From: Streptomyces roseoviridis
GTDB lineage: Bacteria; Actinomycetota; Actinomycetes; Streptomycetales; Streptomycetaceae
DNA length: 64,000 bases
Direction: 5' to 3'
Assembly: GCF_039535235.1 (NCBI RefSeq)
Contig: NZ_BAAAWU010000001.1
Location: 1,178,001 to 1,242,000 of the forward strand
Position numbers and translations under genes: made by a program. This document shows, one piece after another, positions 8,686 through 16,998 of this stretch. The notes under the pieces were generated by a model. The model saw only the letters and a program-made list of their open reading frames with translations, did not search any database and was not told where the DNA came from. The first letter of the stretch is position 1, and every line of letters starts with the position of its first letter.

Positions 8686-10589
8686 TCGGCATCCCCTCCC
8701 CTCGTACCCCTGCGGAAGACGTCCGCCCCGTACCGCGGGTCGGCCGCATCGAGGACCTCGCCTACGTCTCCGACCTACGCTCAGGCGCGCTGGTCGACCG
8801 GGACGGCAGCATCAGCTGGATGTGCTGGCCGCGCTTCGACTCGCTGGCGTACTTCGCCGCGCTGCTGGGCGCAGAGAAGCACGGTCTCTGGCGTATCGGC
8901 CCCGCCGGACCGAGCGGGCAGCCGTCCGCACCGGCCGACCGGCGGCGCTACACCGACGGCACCCTCATCCTGGAGTCCTCCTGGATCACCCCCCACGGCA
9001 CCGCTCAGCTCGTGGACTTCATGCCGGTCACGGACGACGATGATGCCCTCCGTCTGGTGCGGATCGTCCGAGGCGTCAGCGGCCGGGTGCCCATGCGGTC
9101 CACACTGCGAGCCCGCCCCGGCTACGGCCGCCCCAGCCAGGATCCCGGCAGGCCGCAGGTCCACGCGTCCGGCCGGCTCTCCCTCGCCGACCAGGGCGAC
9201 GGGCACCTGTGGCTCGACACGCAGGCCCCGTGCCGCGTGGACGGTCCCGACATCGTGTCCGAGTTCACCGTGGCGGAAGGTGAAGAAGTCACCTTCGTCC
9301 TGTCGTGGCAGCGCGGGCACGACGAACCGCCGCCGACGCCGGCCCCGGCCGGGCTGCTGAAGGCCACCGGGGACTTCTGGGTGGCCTGGGCGGGCCGGTC
9401 CACCTACTCGGGCCCGCACGGGGACGCGGTCGAGCGGTCGCTGATCACGCTGAAGGCCCTCCAACACCAACCGACCGGTGCCTTCGTGGCCGCGGCGACG
9501 ACGTCGCTGCCCGAGGAGATCGGCGGCAGCAGGCAGTGGGACTACCGGTACTGCTGGCCTCGGGACTCCGCCCTCACGGTCGAGGCCCTCCTGGCCTGCG
9601 GGTACAAGGAAGAGGTGAGGGCCTGGGTCGGCTGGCTGAAGTCGGTCATCGGAGGCCGGCCGGAGACCATGCAGGCGATCTACCGGGTCGACGGCGGCAG
9701 GGAGATGCCCGAGACCGAACTCGACTGGCTGCCGGGCTTCGAGGGTTCCGTCCCCGTGCGTACGGGGAACGGCGCGGCCGGACAGCTCCAGCTTGACGTG
9801 TACGGCGAGATCGTCGGCGCCCTGTACACGGCGCAGGAGCACGATCCGGAGCTCGCGCCGGTCGTGGCCCCTCTCGTCATCGACCTGGTTGTGTGCCTGG
9901 AGCAGCTGTGGGAGCAGCCGGACGAGGGGATCTGGGAGGTCCGAGGGCCGCGCCGGCACTTCGTACACTCCAAGGTGATGGGGTGGGTCGCGGTGGACCG
10001 GGCCGTCCGGCTCATCGAGTCGGGACGCGCCCAGGGGCCCTTGGAGCAGTGGCGCGAGCTGCGTGACGCGATCCACCGGCAGGTCTGCGAGCGCGGGTAC
10101 GACGAGGAGCGCAACACCTTCACCCAGTCGTACGGTTCGACGGAGCTGGACGCCTCCCTGCTCCAGATCGTGACCTGCGGCTTCCTCCCCCCGGAGGACA
10201 AGCGGATCGTCGGCACGGTGGAGGCGGTCCAGCGCGAGCTGTCCACGCAGGGTGGGTTCCTGCTGCGCTATCGCACCGACGGCCAGAAGCCGGGCGTGGA
10301 CGGGCTGGCAGGGGACGAGGGCACCTTCGTCATCTGCCTGGCCTGGCTGATCGCCGCGCTCGCCGCGATCGGCCGCATGGACGAAGCCGAGATCCACCTG
10401 GGCGTCCTGCTGGGCATCCGCAGCGACCTTGGACTCCTCGCCGAGGAGTGGGACCCCTACTCCGGCCGACAGCTCGGCAACTCCCCCCAGGCGTTCTCCC
10501 ACGTCGGGATCGTCCACGGCGTCCTTGCCGTCACCACGGCCCGCAGCGCGGGCAACGGCCGGCTCCCCGCCAGGGCGGCGACGGTATGA
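8682..10589 (+). CDS. Glycoside hydrolase family 15 protein (glucoamylase/trehalase-type)
   Basis: The 635-residue protein has the N-terminal trehalase-like domain (IEDLAYVSDLRSGALVDRDG) followed by the GH15 alpha/alpha barrel. QWDYRYCWPRDSALTVEALL (about residues 285-304) is the family signature and LLAEEWDPYSGRQLGN (about 585-600) carries the second catalytic-acid region. Actinobacterial members hydrolyse trehalose or alpha-glucans; no signal peptide is seen, so it is probably cytoplasmic. A GTG at 8682 overlapping the DUF5999 stop was chosen as the start. The following HTH gene overlaps its stop. Confidence 0.85.
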   Translation: MIGIPSPRTPAEDVRPVPRVGRIEDLAYVSDLRSGALVDRDGSISWMCWPRFDSLAYFAALLGAEKHGLWRIGPAGPSGQPSAPADRRRYTDGTLILESSWITPHGTAQLVDFMPVTDDDDALRLVRIVRGVSGRVPMRSTLRARPGYGRPSQDPGRPQVHASGRLSLADQGDGHLWLDTQAPCRVDGPDIVSEFTVAEGEEVTFVLSWQRGHDEPPPTPAPAGLLKATGDFWVAWAGRSTYSGPHGDAVERSLITLKALQHQPTGAFVAAATTSLPEEIGGSRQWDYRYCWPRDSALTVEALLACGYKEEVRAWVGWLKSVIGGRPETMQAIYRVDGGREMPETELDWLPGFEGSVPVRTGNGAAGQLQLDVYGEIVGALYTAQEHDPELAPVVAPLVIDLVVCLEQLWEQPDEGIWEVRGPRRHFVHSKVMGWVAVDRAVRLIESGRAQGPLEQWRELRDAIHRQVCERGYDEERNTFTQSYGSTELDASLLQIVTCGFLPPEDKRIVGTVEAVQRELSTQGGFLLRYRTDGQKPGVDGLAGDEGTFVICLAWLIAALAAIGRMDEAEIHLGVLLGIRSDLGLLAEEWDPYSGRQLGNSPQAFSHVGIVHGVLAVTTARSAGNGRLPARAATV

Positions 10590-11530
10590 CGCCCACCGGC
10601 CAGCACCACCGCGCGGGCCTCGTCCCCGTACACCGGCACACGATCCGCCCGCCTGTCCCCCGGGCCTGTACGCGCGAACCGCTCGCCCCGGCTGAATGGC
10701 AGCTCGAGGTACTCGTCCGCTGGCTGGCCGACGAAGTGCGCGCCGGGGTCTACGCCTTGCAGGGTGGCATGCCCGAGAGCGGCGTGGTGGCGCGCCTCTT
10801 CGAAATCGACTACCCGCTCGCCGACGAGGCCGTTCATCAGCTCGCCGCGCAGGACCACGTCTCCGCCGACCGAGGGGGTGCCGCAACGGCCTCCGTGTTC
10901 CCTTGGAACTGTGACGCGCCCATGGCCGTCACGCGCGAGGTATCCCTCGATCGGGCACAGGTCGTGGCCGCCGCGGCCGACGCACTCAATGTCTGGCGCC
11001 GGCACGAGGCCCGTACGCTCACCGCACTCGACGCTCAGCAGGACCGGCTGCGCTCAATCCTGCGGACGTTGACCGGGGCGCTCTCGGGTGAGACGTCACA
11101 GCACCCGAGCCTCGCCCGGGCCCGGGCCCGATTCCTCGCCGTGGCTCCCGGTCCGTTTCCCTCCTGGACTCGGCCCTGGCACAACGCCTGGCTGGGTCTG
11201 GCGACCCTCGCCCTGCTGGAAGCCCACCCCGAGCTGCTCGCCCACCTTGAGCCCAAGGAGGGATTCGCCTTCGCGAGTCCACCGCCCGAGTGCCTCACCT
11301 CCGGACGCCGGCTTACCGACCCCGTCGAGCGCGAGGCGGCCGGCACGTGGCTTGCCACGCAGTACCGGGCCGGCGCCTCGATCCCCGTCCTCGCCAAGGC
11401 CGCTCGCCGCTCCTACGGCCTCGTCCACGCCCTCCTGACCGAAGCCGGCACCGACTTCCGCCCTCGCGGTGGCCCGAACCGCCGCCGACAGAGCGCCGAC
11501 CCCACCGACAGACACCTGGAATCCACATGA
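10586..11530 (+). CDS. Two-HTH regulatory protein (GntR-like N-terminus)
   Basis: The 314-residue protein starts at an ATGA overlap with the GH15 gene. Residues about 35-95 (EWQLEVLVRWLADEVRAGVY...ARLFEIDYPLADEAVHQL) look like a GntR-type winged helix. The C-terminal ~60 residues (ATQYRAGASIPVLAKAARRS, SYGLVHALLTEAG) are a second helix-turn-helix found in Streptomyces proteins. The middle is helical without a recognised ligand domain. A regulatory role is inferred from the HTH segments and the context with the next gene. Confidence 0.6.
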   Translation: MTPTGQHHRAGLVPVHRHTIRPPVPRACTREPLAPAEWQLEVLVRWLADEVRAGVYALQGGMPESGVVARLFEIDYPLADEAVHQLAAQDHVSADRGGAATASVFPWNCDAPMAVTREVSLDRAQVVAAAADALNVWRRHEARTLTALDAQQDRLRSILRTLTGALSGETSQHPSLARARARFLAVAPGPFPSWTRPWHNAWLGLATLALLEAHPELLAHLEPKEGFAFASPPPECLTSGRRLTDPVEREAAGTWLATQYRAGASIPVLAKAARRSYGLVHALLTEAGTDFRPRGGPNRRRQSADPTDRHLEST

Positions 11531-12108
11531 CCGAGACATCCCCGACGCCGCCTCTGATCCCCTCGCTCCGCCGCATCGCCCAGCACCTCGTGCTGGGCGC
11601 CACCAACACGGACATCGCCGCCGCCGAGGGGCTGTCGACCTCGACGGTCCACACGTACCAGAAGGACATCCGCCAGCACCTCGGCCTGCCTCCCCGAGCG
11701 AGCCGGGCCGTCATCGTCCACGCCTTGCTGGGACGCGGCGAGGCGACGGCGCCCGAGCCCGGAAGGCCGGCACCAGCGCTCACCGCGGACGAGACACTGC
11801 TCCTTCGGGCCATCGCGACGCGGTCCCGGCAGGCCGACATCGCGCTCGCCGCGAGGATCGCCCCCGCCGACCTGCGTACGAAGTCGGAGGCGCTCCTGTT
11901 CACGACCGGCGCCACCGACTCGGTGCACCTGATCGGTCTCGCCCACGCCTGGGGGCTCCTGGAGCCGTCGAGCGAGAACGAGCCGACGTCAACCTCGGCC
12001 CACACTCCCCGTCCAGCGGGACAGAACAGTCCGCTCGCCCAGCCCGACGGCCGCCCCCTCACCGCCCGTACGCCGCAGACGGGACCGGCAACGCGACTTC
12101 GGGGGTAG
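11527..12108 (+). CDS. LuxR/GerE-type HTH protein
   Basis: The 193-residue product begins at an ATGA overlap with the preceding stop. Its N-terminal segment (IAQHLVLGATNTDIAAAEGL, then STSTVHTYQKDIRQHLGL) is a GerE-type helix-turn-helix. A second repeat-like helical region (LRAIATRSRQADIALAARIA) follows, then a low-complexity Pro/Thr/Ser tail. There is no receiver domain. It ends the coupled run that starts at the HATPase gene. Confidence 0.6.
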   Translation: MTETSPTPPLIPSLRRIAQHLVLGATNTDIAAAEGLSTSTVHTYQKDIRQHLGLPPRASRAVIVHALLGRGEATAPEPGRPAPALTADETLLLRAIATRSRQADIALAARIAPADLRTKSEALLFTTGATDSVHLIGLAHAWGLLEPSSENEPTSTSAHTPRPAGQNSPLAQPDGRPLTARTPQTGPATRLRG

Positions 12109-12335
12109 CCGCGGCCCGCTGAGGGCTTCCCCCTGCTGAGGCAGCCGCCCACGATCCCCGAGACGCGATGGCCCCCGGATCTGTCCGCCGAAGAGCGGCC
12201 GTCGATCGCGACAGCCAACGCCATCAGCTGATCCCGCTTGCGCGTCGGCCGTCCTGGCCGGCCGTTCCGACACGGCTGGATCGCGTACGGCACCGCCTCA
12301 TTGCCCACGCCTCACATCACCCCGAAGGACGCCCC

Positions 12336-12479
12336 GTGAAAACCCTGTTCGCACCTCCCGCCCCGCCGGCCTGCGCCGTCGGCACCTCCGCCGGAATGAT
12401 CGTCCTCCTGCTGTCCGCGTGGATGCTGTGGCGGTTTCCCGTTCGCCGCCTGACCGCCATGGAAAGGGGCGCCCAGTGA
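12336..12479 (+). CDS. Small single-pass membrane protein
   Basis: A GTG preceded by GAAGGA opens a 47-residue frame with one clear membrane segment (GTSAGMIVLLLSAWMLWRF) and a basic tail. A longer upstream frame exists but lacks a ribosome-binding site. No family is recognised. It faces the second XRE regulator gene tail to tail. Confidence 0.5.
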   Translation: MKTLFAPPAPPACAVGTSAGMIVLLLSAWMLWRFPVRRLTAMERGAQ

Positions 12480-12532
12480 AGGGCCGTTCGAGGCTCTTAC
12501 CGCGGGAACGGGTGGCTATTCCTGGCAGGTGG

Positions 12533-13942
12533 CTACGCGGCGGTGCCGTCCGTACGAATCGGCGCCGGCAGAGCACGCAGACGCTCCGCCAGCTCGGCGC
12601 CCGCACCGCTCGCCGCCGGGTCGAGGAGCTGGGTGAGGCGGGCAAGACGAGTGCGGGCGGTGGCCCTCAGCCTCGCAGGCGGGATGAGGTCCAGGACGTT
12701 GAGCGCGCGACCGGCTGCTTCATCGGGGGCGTCGCGGGCTTCGGCGAGGGCGAGGACGAGGGTGGCCGCCACCCATCCCGGGGTGTGTTCGGGGGCCGCC
12801 GCGATGGACGTGCGGGCTACGTCGGCGGCCCGGTCGTAGCGCTCCAGGGTCAGGTGTGCCTCGGCGACGTGCAGGCGGTGCTCGGCACGGTCATATCCGA
12901 AGCGGCCCGGGAGCTCGTCGGCGGAGCGCATGATCTCGTCGCTCTCGCTGACGACGTCATCCGCGCGGGAGGCGTGGCCGAGTGCGGCGAGCGTCGGCAG
13001 CAGGGCCCAGCCCAGGAGCTGTGCGCGGCGCAGGCCGGCGGGGGCGTGCTGGAGGCCGTGCTCGGCGTGCCCGCGGGCGTGCTCCCAGTCGCGGCGGGCG
13101 GTGGCGACCATGGCCAGGGCTCCGCTGGACCAGGCGGTGAGGGCCGCCTCGCCGGTGGACTGGCCGATGGCTCCCGCCAGGGTCAGGTGAGCGCGGGCTC
13201 CGGCGCGGTCGTCCAGGTGGTAGGCCAGGTTCCCGAGGAGAGCCGACAGCCAGCCGACCTGTCGGCGCAGGCCGCGGGCCGTCTCCCGGTCGGCGGCAGC
13301 GACCACCGTGGAAAGCAGGTTGCGGGTCGCACGGACTTCGTCGTGGAGGGTGGACGGCGGGTGCTTGCTGTAGTTGAGGGCGTAGTGCTCCACGGCGGCC
13401 TCGGCCAGGGCGACGAGCGAAGCAGAGCCCTCGGGCGCGTCCAAGACGGCCCACTGCACGGATTCACGGATGGCGGGCAGCCCGCTCGCGGTCGTCATGG
13501 ATTCCTTTCGGTCGATGCTCGAATCCTCGCGCTGCCGCTGACCGTAGTGGAGTGGCAGTGGGGCTGCGCACGTACTGCACCACAGGTGGCGTGTCTCAAG
13601 ACCGAGTTGATCCGGCCGCGCCCCGTACGCCCGGGAGATCATGATTCTGTACTCGTCGCCGGGCTGCGCCTGCCCGTGCTCGTACCGGCACAGCAGGGCC
13701 TGCGACAGGTTCGGCGGCAGCAGGCCGTCCGCTACGTAGACCTCCGCCACCTCGCGGATCGCCTGTGCCCGCGACCACCCCAGAGCCAGACGCCACGCCT
13801 CCAGCGCCGTGAGCTCGGGGAGCGCCGCCCTCAGAACGGTGACGGTCCGCTCCTGGGTGTTGCCGTCACGCTGGGACTGAGCCCGCAATCGGGTCGCTTC
13901 ACGCTGGATCTCCGCACGCCGTTCGCGCGTTACTTTCCCCAC
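12533..13942 (-). CDS. XRE-type regulator, TPR-like C-terminus
   Basis: The 469-residue protein has an N-terminal helix-turn-helix region (LALGWSRAQAIREVAEVYV...SQALLCRYEHGQAQPGDEYR) and a long helical-repeat domain. It has the same architecture and length as the product of 4554-5963. A short CxxC (LWCSTCAAPL) lies between the two parts. It is transcribed away from the deazaguanine operon and shares the intergenic region 13943-14362 with it, which holds the operator at 14007-14027. It is therefore the most likely controller of that operon, though this is inference. Confidence 0.8.
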   Translation of the reverse strand: MGKVTRERRAEIQREATRLRAQSQRDGNTQERTVTVLRAALPELTALEAWRLALGWSRAQAIREVAEVYVADGLLPPNLSQALLCRYEHGQAQPGDEYRIMISRAYGARPDQLGLETRHLWCSTCAAPLPLHYGQRQREDSSIDRKESMTTASGLPAIRESVQWAVLDAPEGSASLVALAEAAVEHYALNYSKHPPSTLHDEVRATRNLLSTVVAAADRETARGLRRQVGWLSALLGNLAYHLDDRAGARAHLTLAGAIGQSTGEAALTAWSSGALAMVATARRDWEHARGHAEHGLQHAPAGLRRAQLLGWALLPTLAALGHASRADDVVSESDEIMRSADELPGRFGYDRAEHRLHVAEAHLTLERYDRAADVARTSIAAAPEHTPGWVAATLVLALAEARDAPDEAAGRALNVLDLIPPARLRATARTRLARLTQLLDPAASGAGAELAERLRALPAPIRTDGTAA

Positions 13943-14006
13943 CGTCCGCCCCTTCGCCGCTCCGCCATGCCCTCAACTATCCAGGCCCGGGGGGCACCGG
14001 GACAGG

Positions 14007-14037
14007 CATTGACCGAAGGGGTCAATGTTCCTACTCC
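14007..14037 (+). promoter_or_regulatory. Promoter with embedded operator upstream of queD
   Basis: CATTGACC (14007-14014) and GGTCAATG (14020-14027) form a perfect 8-bp inverted repeat around GAAGG. On the + strand TTGACC (14009-14014) is a good -35 element and TACTCC (14032-14037) lies 17 nt downstream as -10. A repressor on the repeat would cover the -35 element. It lies 80 nt from the start of the divergent XRE gene. Confidence 0.55.
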
Positions 14038-14046
14038 ACAAGCGCA

Positions 14047-14160
14047 ATGACGGTCCATCAGTTCAGGCCGCATCGTGGAAGCCTGCGCACCGAGCGTCCG
14101 GAACAGCTCACGCCATGCCCGTCAGACCGCTCCTGCACGTTCGACACGGATCCTCCGTAA
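14047..14160 (+). CDS. Possible leaderless 37-residue leader ORF
   Basis: An ATG lies about 10 nt after the predicted -10 element, as in leaderless Streptomyces mRNAs. The frame runs 37 codons to TAA and ends SCTFDTDPP. It may be a leader peptide for the deazaguanine operon or chance. The remaining ~200 nt to queD show no gene or riboswitch that I recognise. Confidence 0.25.
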   Translation: MTVHQFRPHRGSLRTERPEQLTPCPSDRSCTFDTDPP

Positions 14161-14362
14161 CGCCGCTTGCAGCCGGACATGCCCGTCACCGCGCGAGTGA
14201 AAGGCGTCCGCCGGCCGCCGGCCCGCCCGGTCACCAGATCTGTGACGACCACTGACGCGTCGGCGTCCGGGCCCGAACCTCGCGCGTCGCGAGCACCGCA
14301 CCAAGACCGGGGGCGTACGCCTGGCGCGCCCGCCTCACTGCCCATCACGAGAAAGGGACTCC

Positions 14363-14773
14363 GTGAAAAGCTCCACGGCTCCCCTGCCGTCCGGCAGGTT
14401 CACCATCGGCAAGGTCTTCGACTTCGAGGCCGGCCACCGGCTCCCCGGCCTCCCGCCTGAGCACAAGTGCTCCCGCCAGCACGGCCACACCTACGAGGTC
14501 GAGATCATCCTCACGGCGCCCGCCCTGCAGGAGCCGGGGTTCGTGACGGACTTCGGTGACCTCGCTCCGTTCAAGCGGTACCTCAACACCGAGCTCGACC
14601 ACCAGAACCTGCACGAGGTCCTCGACTTCGAGCCGACGTCCGAGTTGCTGGCGCGGCACCTGGCCGGCTGGTTCATCCAGAACGTGCAGCCGGGGATCGC
14701 CGGGCGCTTGGTCGCTGTCCGTGTCCGTGAGACCCGGCGGAGCTGGGCCCGGTTCGACGTGGCCACCACGTGA
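14363..14773 (+). CDS. queD: 6-carboxy-5,6,7,8-tetrahydropterin synthase QueD
   Basis: The 136-residue product is a complete QueD. FEAGH (His25) and QHGH (His40, His42) are the zinc ligands, Cys36 in HKCSRQHGH is the catalytic cysteine, and ELDHQNL holds the Asp79-His80 pair. QueD converts 7,8-dihydroneopterin triphosphate to 6-carboxytetrahydropterin, the second step of 7-deazaguanine synthesis. The GTG has GAAAGGGA upstream. Its stop overlaps the queE start by 4 nt. Confidence 0.9.
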   Translation: MKSSTAPLPSGRFTIGKVFDFEAGHRLPGLPPEHKCSRQHGHTYEVEIILTAPALQEPGFVTDFGDLAPFKRYLNTELDHQNLHEVLDFEPTSELLARHLAGWFIQNVQPGIAGRLVAVRVRETRRSWARFDVATT

Positions 14774-15504
14774 TCGCCCGTACAGCGGAGGCGCGCGAGG
14801 CTCCGGCGCCGCAGCTGATCGTCGCCGAGCGCTTCGGGGTCGAGGTGCCCACGTTCCAGGGCGAGGGCCCGAGCCTCGGCCACCCGGCTCTGTTCATTCG
14901 CCTGTCCCGCTGCAACCTGACCTGCGAGTGCTGCGACACGAAGGAGACGTGGGACTGGTCCCAGTACGACCCTCGTGAGGTGTCGACGAGGCAGTCCGTG
15001 GCGGACCTCGTGGCGTGGGTGATGTCGTCTCCGGTCGAGCTGGTCGTCATCACGGGTGGCGAGCCGCTGCTCCAGCAGCGGGGTCTGGTCCCCCTGATCC
15101 GGCGGTTGCTGCAGGAGGGCCGCCGGGTCGAGTTCGAGACCAACGGCACGGTCATGCCCGACCCCGCATTGCTGCTCGACGGTGTCAGGTTCAACGTGTC
15201 GCCCAAGCTGGCGAGCTTCGGGATGGACGAGGCCAAGAGCATCGCGCCCTCCGTGCTCCAGGCGTTCGTCGACTCCGAGCGGGCCGTGTTCAAGTTCGTC
15301 GCCTCCTCCATCGCCGACGTCGACCGGATCGCCGAACTGGTGGACCGGCACGGTCTCGCGCCGGTGTGGGTGATGCCGGAGGGCACTACCGCGGAGGCGA
15401 TCACGTCGACCACCCGGGAACTCGCGGACGCGGTCGCGGCCAGGCACTGGCACCTCACCACCCGGCTTCACGTCCTGGCCTTCGCCGATCCCAAGGGCCG
15501 CTGA
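14770..15504 (+). CDS. queE: 7-carboxy-7-deazaguanine synthase QueE
   Basis: The 244-residue radical-SAM protein carries RCNLTCECCDT, giving the Cx3Cx2C cluster motif at Cys48, Cys52 and Cys55. GGEP (residues 96-99) binds SAM, and FQGEGPSLGHPALFIRLS is the typical QueE N-terminus. It converts 6-carboxytetrahydropterin to 7-carboxy-7-deazaguanine (CDG). The GTG start overlaps queD. QueC, which turns CDG into preQ0, is not encoded anywhere in the window. Confidence 0.9.
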   Translation: MIARTAEAREAPAPQLIVAERFGVEVPTFQGEGPSLGHPALFIRLSRCNLTCECCDTKETWDWSQYDPREVSTRQSVADLVAWVMSSPVELVVITGGEPLLQQRGLVPLIRRLLQEGRRVEFETNGTVMPDPALLLDGVRFNVSPKLASFGMDEAKSIAPSVLQAFVDSERAVFKFVASSIADVDRIAELVDRHGLAPVWVMPEGTTAEAITSTTRELADAVAARHWHLTTRLHVLAFADPKGR

Positions 15505-15553
15505 CCAGGCAACCAACCACTCCCCCTTTCAACTGCGAAAGCGAGAGACCCAC

Positions 15554-16177
15554 ATGACGAGTACCACCGTCACCCCGGCGGCGCCGGCCGTACCCCGGCA
15601 GCCCGCGCCCGGCATCAACACCGGCCGGGTCGCCGACCTCATCGGCCAGCTCCTGGTCGAGCTGGGCGAGGACCCGCGGCGCGAGGGCCTGACCGAGACG
15701 CCGAAGCGGGTCGCGGCCTGGTGGAGCGACTTCCTCGCCCCGGCCAGCGCGCCGGCGGTCACCTCCTTCACCGAGTCGCACCTGGCGGGCCAGCTGGTCG
15801 TGGTGGGCGGCATGAGCGTCTGGTCGCTCTGCGAACACCACATGATCCCCATGAACCTGCAGGTCACGGCTGGATATCTGGCGGAGGGCGAGGTGGTGGG
15901 ACTGTCCAAGTTCGGCCGCGTCGCCCGGCACTTCGCCGGTCGGCTCCAAGTCCAGGAACGCTACACCCGCGAAATCGCCGAGCACCTCGCCGGTGTGATC
16001 GGCCGCGAGGACGTCGCGGTCGCCGTCCGCGGCCTCCACCTGTGCATGAGCATGCGCGGGGTGCGGATGGAAGAGGCCCGCACCACCACGGTGCACGCCG
16101 GCGGCCGGTTCGTCACGGACCCGGTCCTCTCCCAGCAGTTCCTCACCGTGGCCGCCGGGCAGCGGAGGGTGTGCTGA
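15554..16177 (+). CDS. folE: GTP cyclohydrolase I (FolE)
   Basis: The 207-residue protein has the zinc-binding SLCEHHMIPM (Cys93, His96) and LHLCMSMRGV (Cys164) of FolE, and RVAAWWSDF near the N-terminus. It makes 7,8-dihydroneopterin triphosphate from GTP, the first step for both folate and 7-deazaguanines. Its place between queE and the TGT-like gene points to the deazaguanine role rather than folate. The stop overlaps the next ATG by 1 nt. Confidence 0.9.
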   Translation: MTSTTVTPAAPAVPRQPAPGINTGRVADLIGQLLVELGEDPRREGLTETPKRVAAWWSDFLAPASAPAVTSFTESHLAGQLVVVGGMSVWSLCEHHMIPMNLQVTAGYLAEGEVVGLSKFGRVARHFAGRLQVQERYTREIAEHLAGVIGREDVAVAVRGLHLCMSMRGVRMEEARTTTVHAGGRFVTDPVLSQQFLTVAAGQRRVC

Positions 16178-16998
16178 TGACCAAGAGCATCGATTTCTCC
16201 GTCATCGCCCCCGCCGGCCACATGCACCACTTCGTCGGCCAGTCCCCCGCTCGGGTCCATCACGTGGCCGCCCAGTGGGTCCTGGCGGACGAGTCGTACC
16301 GGGCCTTCTTCGCACGGGAGGCCGAACGCGGTGCCGAGATCGTCGTCGACAACGGGCTCTTCGACCTCGGGTACGCCCTGCCCGCCTCCGAGCTCGTGCA
16401 GGCGGCGAGGGCGGTGTCCGCGCGGGAGATCATCCTGCCGGACGTGATGCGGGACGGTGCCGCGACGCTGGACGCGAGCGAGCGGGCCGCGCGGGAGATC
16501 CGGGAGCTGTGCGGCGAGGACTTCCGGCTGTGCGCGGTCCTGCACGCTGCGGACGACGAGGACTGGCGGCGCACGTATGACGCCCTCGTGACGAGCGACT
16601 GGGTCGGGGCCGTGGCGTTGCCGGCCTCGCGCCGTCCGGACGCCGAGGGCCAGCTGTGCCGAAACCGGTGGATGGCGACCGCGTACCTGGAGGACCGCGG
16701 CCTGGTGGACGACCGACTCGTTTACCGGCTCTTGGGCCTGGGCCGTACGGGTCATCTGGAGCTGATCGAGCAGCGCGAGCACGAGTGGATCTCCTCCGTG
16801 GACGGCGCGGCACCGGTCATCCTCGGCGCGATGGGCATCGCCCTTCTGCCCGAAGGGCCGTACGAGAAGCCTTCCACTCCTCGGGTCGAGAACCTCGGCC
16901 CGATTCCCGAGAGCCGGTTCGGCCTGATCCGGCAGAACATCGCCGTCGTCCGCGCGGCGGCCGGCAGCACCGTCACGATCGCCGAGGAGCGCCGATGA
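16177..16998 (+). CDS. TGT/DpdA-like base-exchange protein
   Basis: The 273-residue protein resembles the short, phage-type DpdA branch of tRNA-guanine transglycosylases. Three segments match the TGT active site: IVVDNGLFDLG (Asp58, in place of DSGGFQ), IILPDVMRDG (Asp89) and WISSVDGAAPVILG (Asp209, the likely nucleophile). RLLGLGRTGHLELI corresponds to the HLLGLG region before it. DpdA enzymes put 7-deazaguanines into DNA, while TGT acts on tRNA; which applies here cannot be read. The assignment was made by eye. It is coupled to folE and to the next gene. Confidence 0.6.
   Translation: MTKSIDFSVIAPAGHMHHFVGQSPARVHHVAAQWVLADESYRAFFAREAERGAEIVVDNGLFDLGYALPASELVQAARAVSAREIILPDVMRDGAATLDASERAAREIRELCGEDFRLCAVLHAADDEDWRRTYDALVTSDWVGAVALPASRRPDAEGQLCRNRWMATAYLEDRGLVDDRLVYRLLGLGRTGHLELIEQREHEWISSVDGAAPVILGAMGIALLPEGPYEKPSTPRVENLGPIPESRFGLIRQNIAVVRAAAGSTVTIAEERR

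Noticed and set aside
14161..14362. preQ1 or other riboswitch before queD
   Set aside because: I looked for the AT-rich preQ1 aptamer patterns and for a terminator/anti-terminator pair and saw neither.
15554..16177. FolE as part of folate synthesis
   Set aside because: No other folate gene is nearby and it is embedded between queE and the TGT-like gene.
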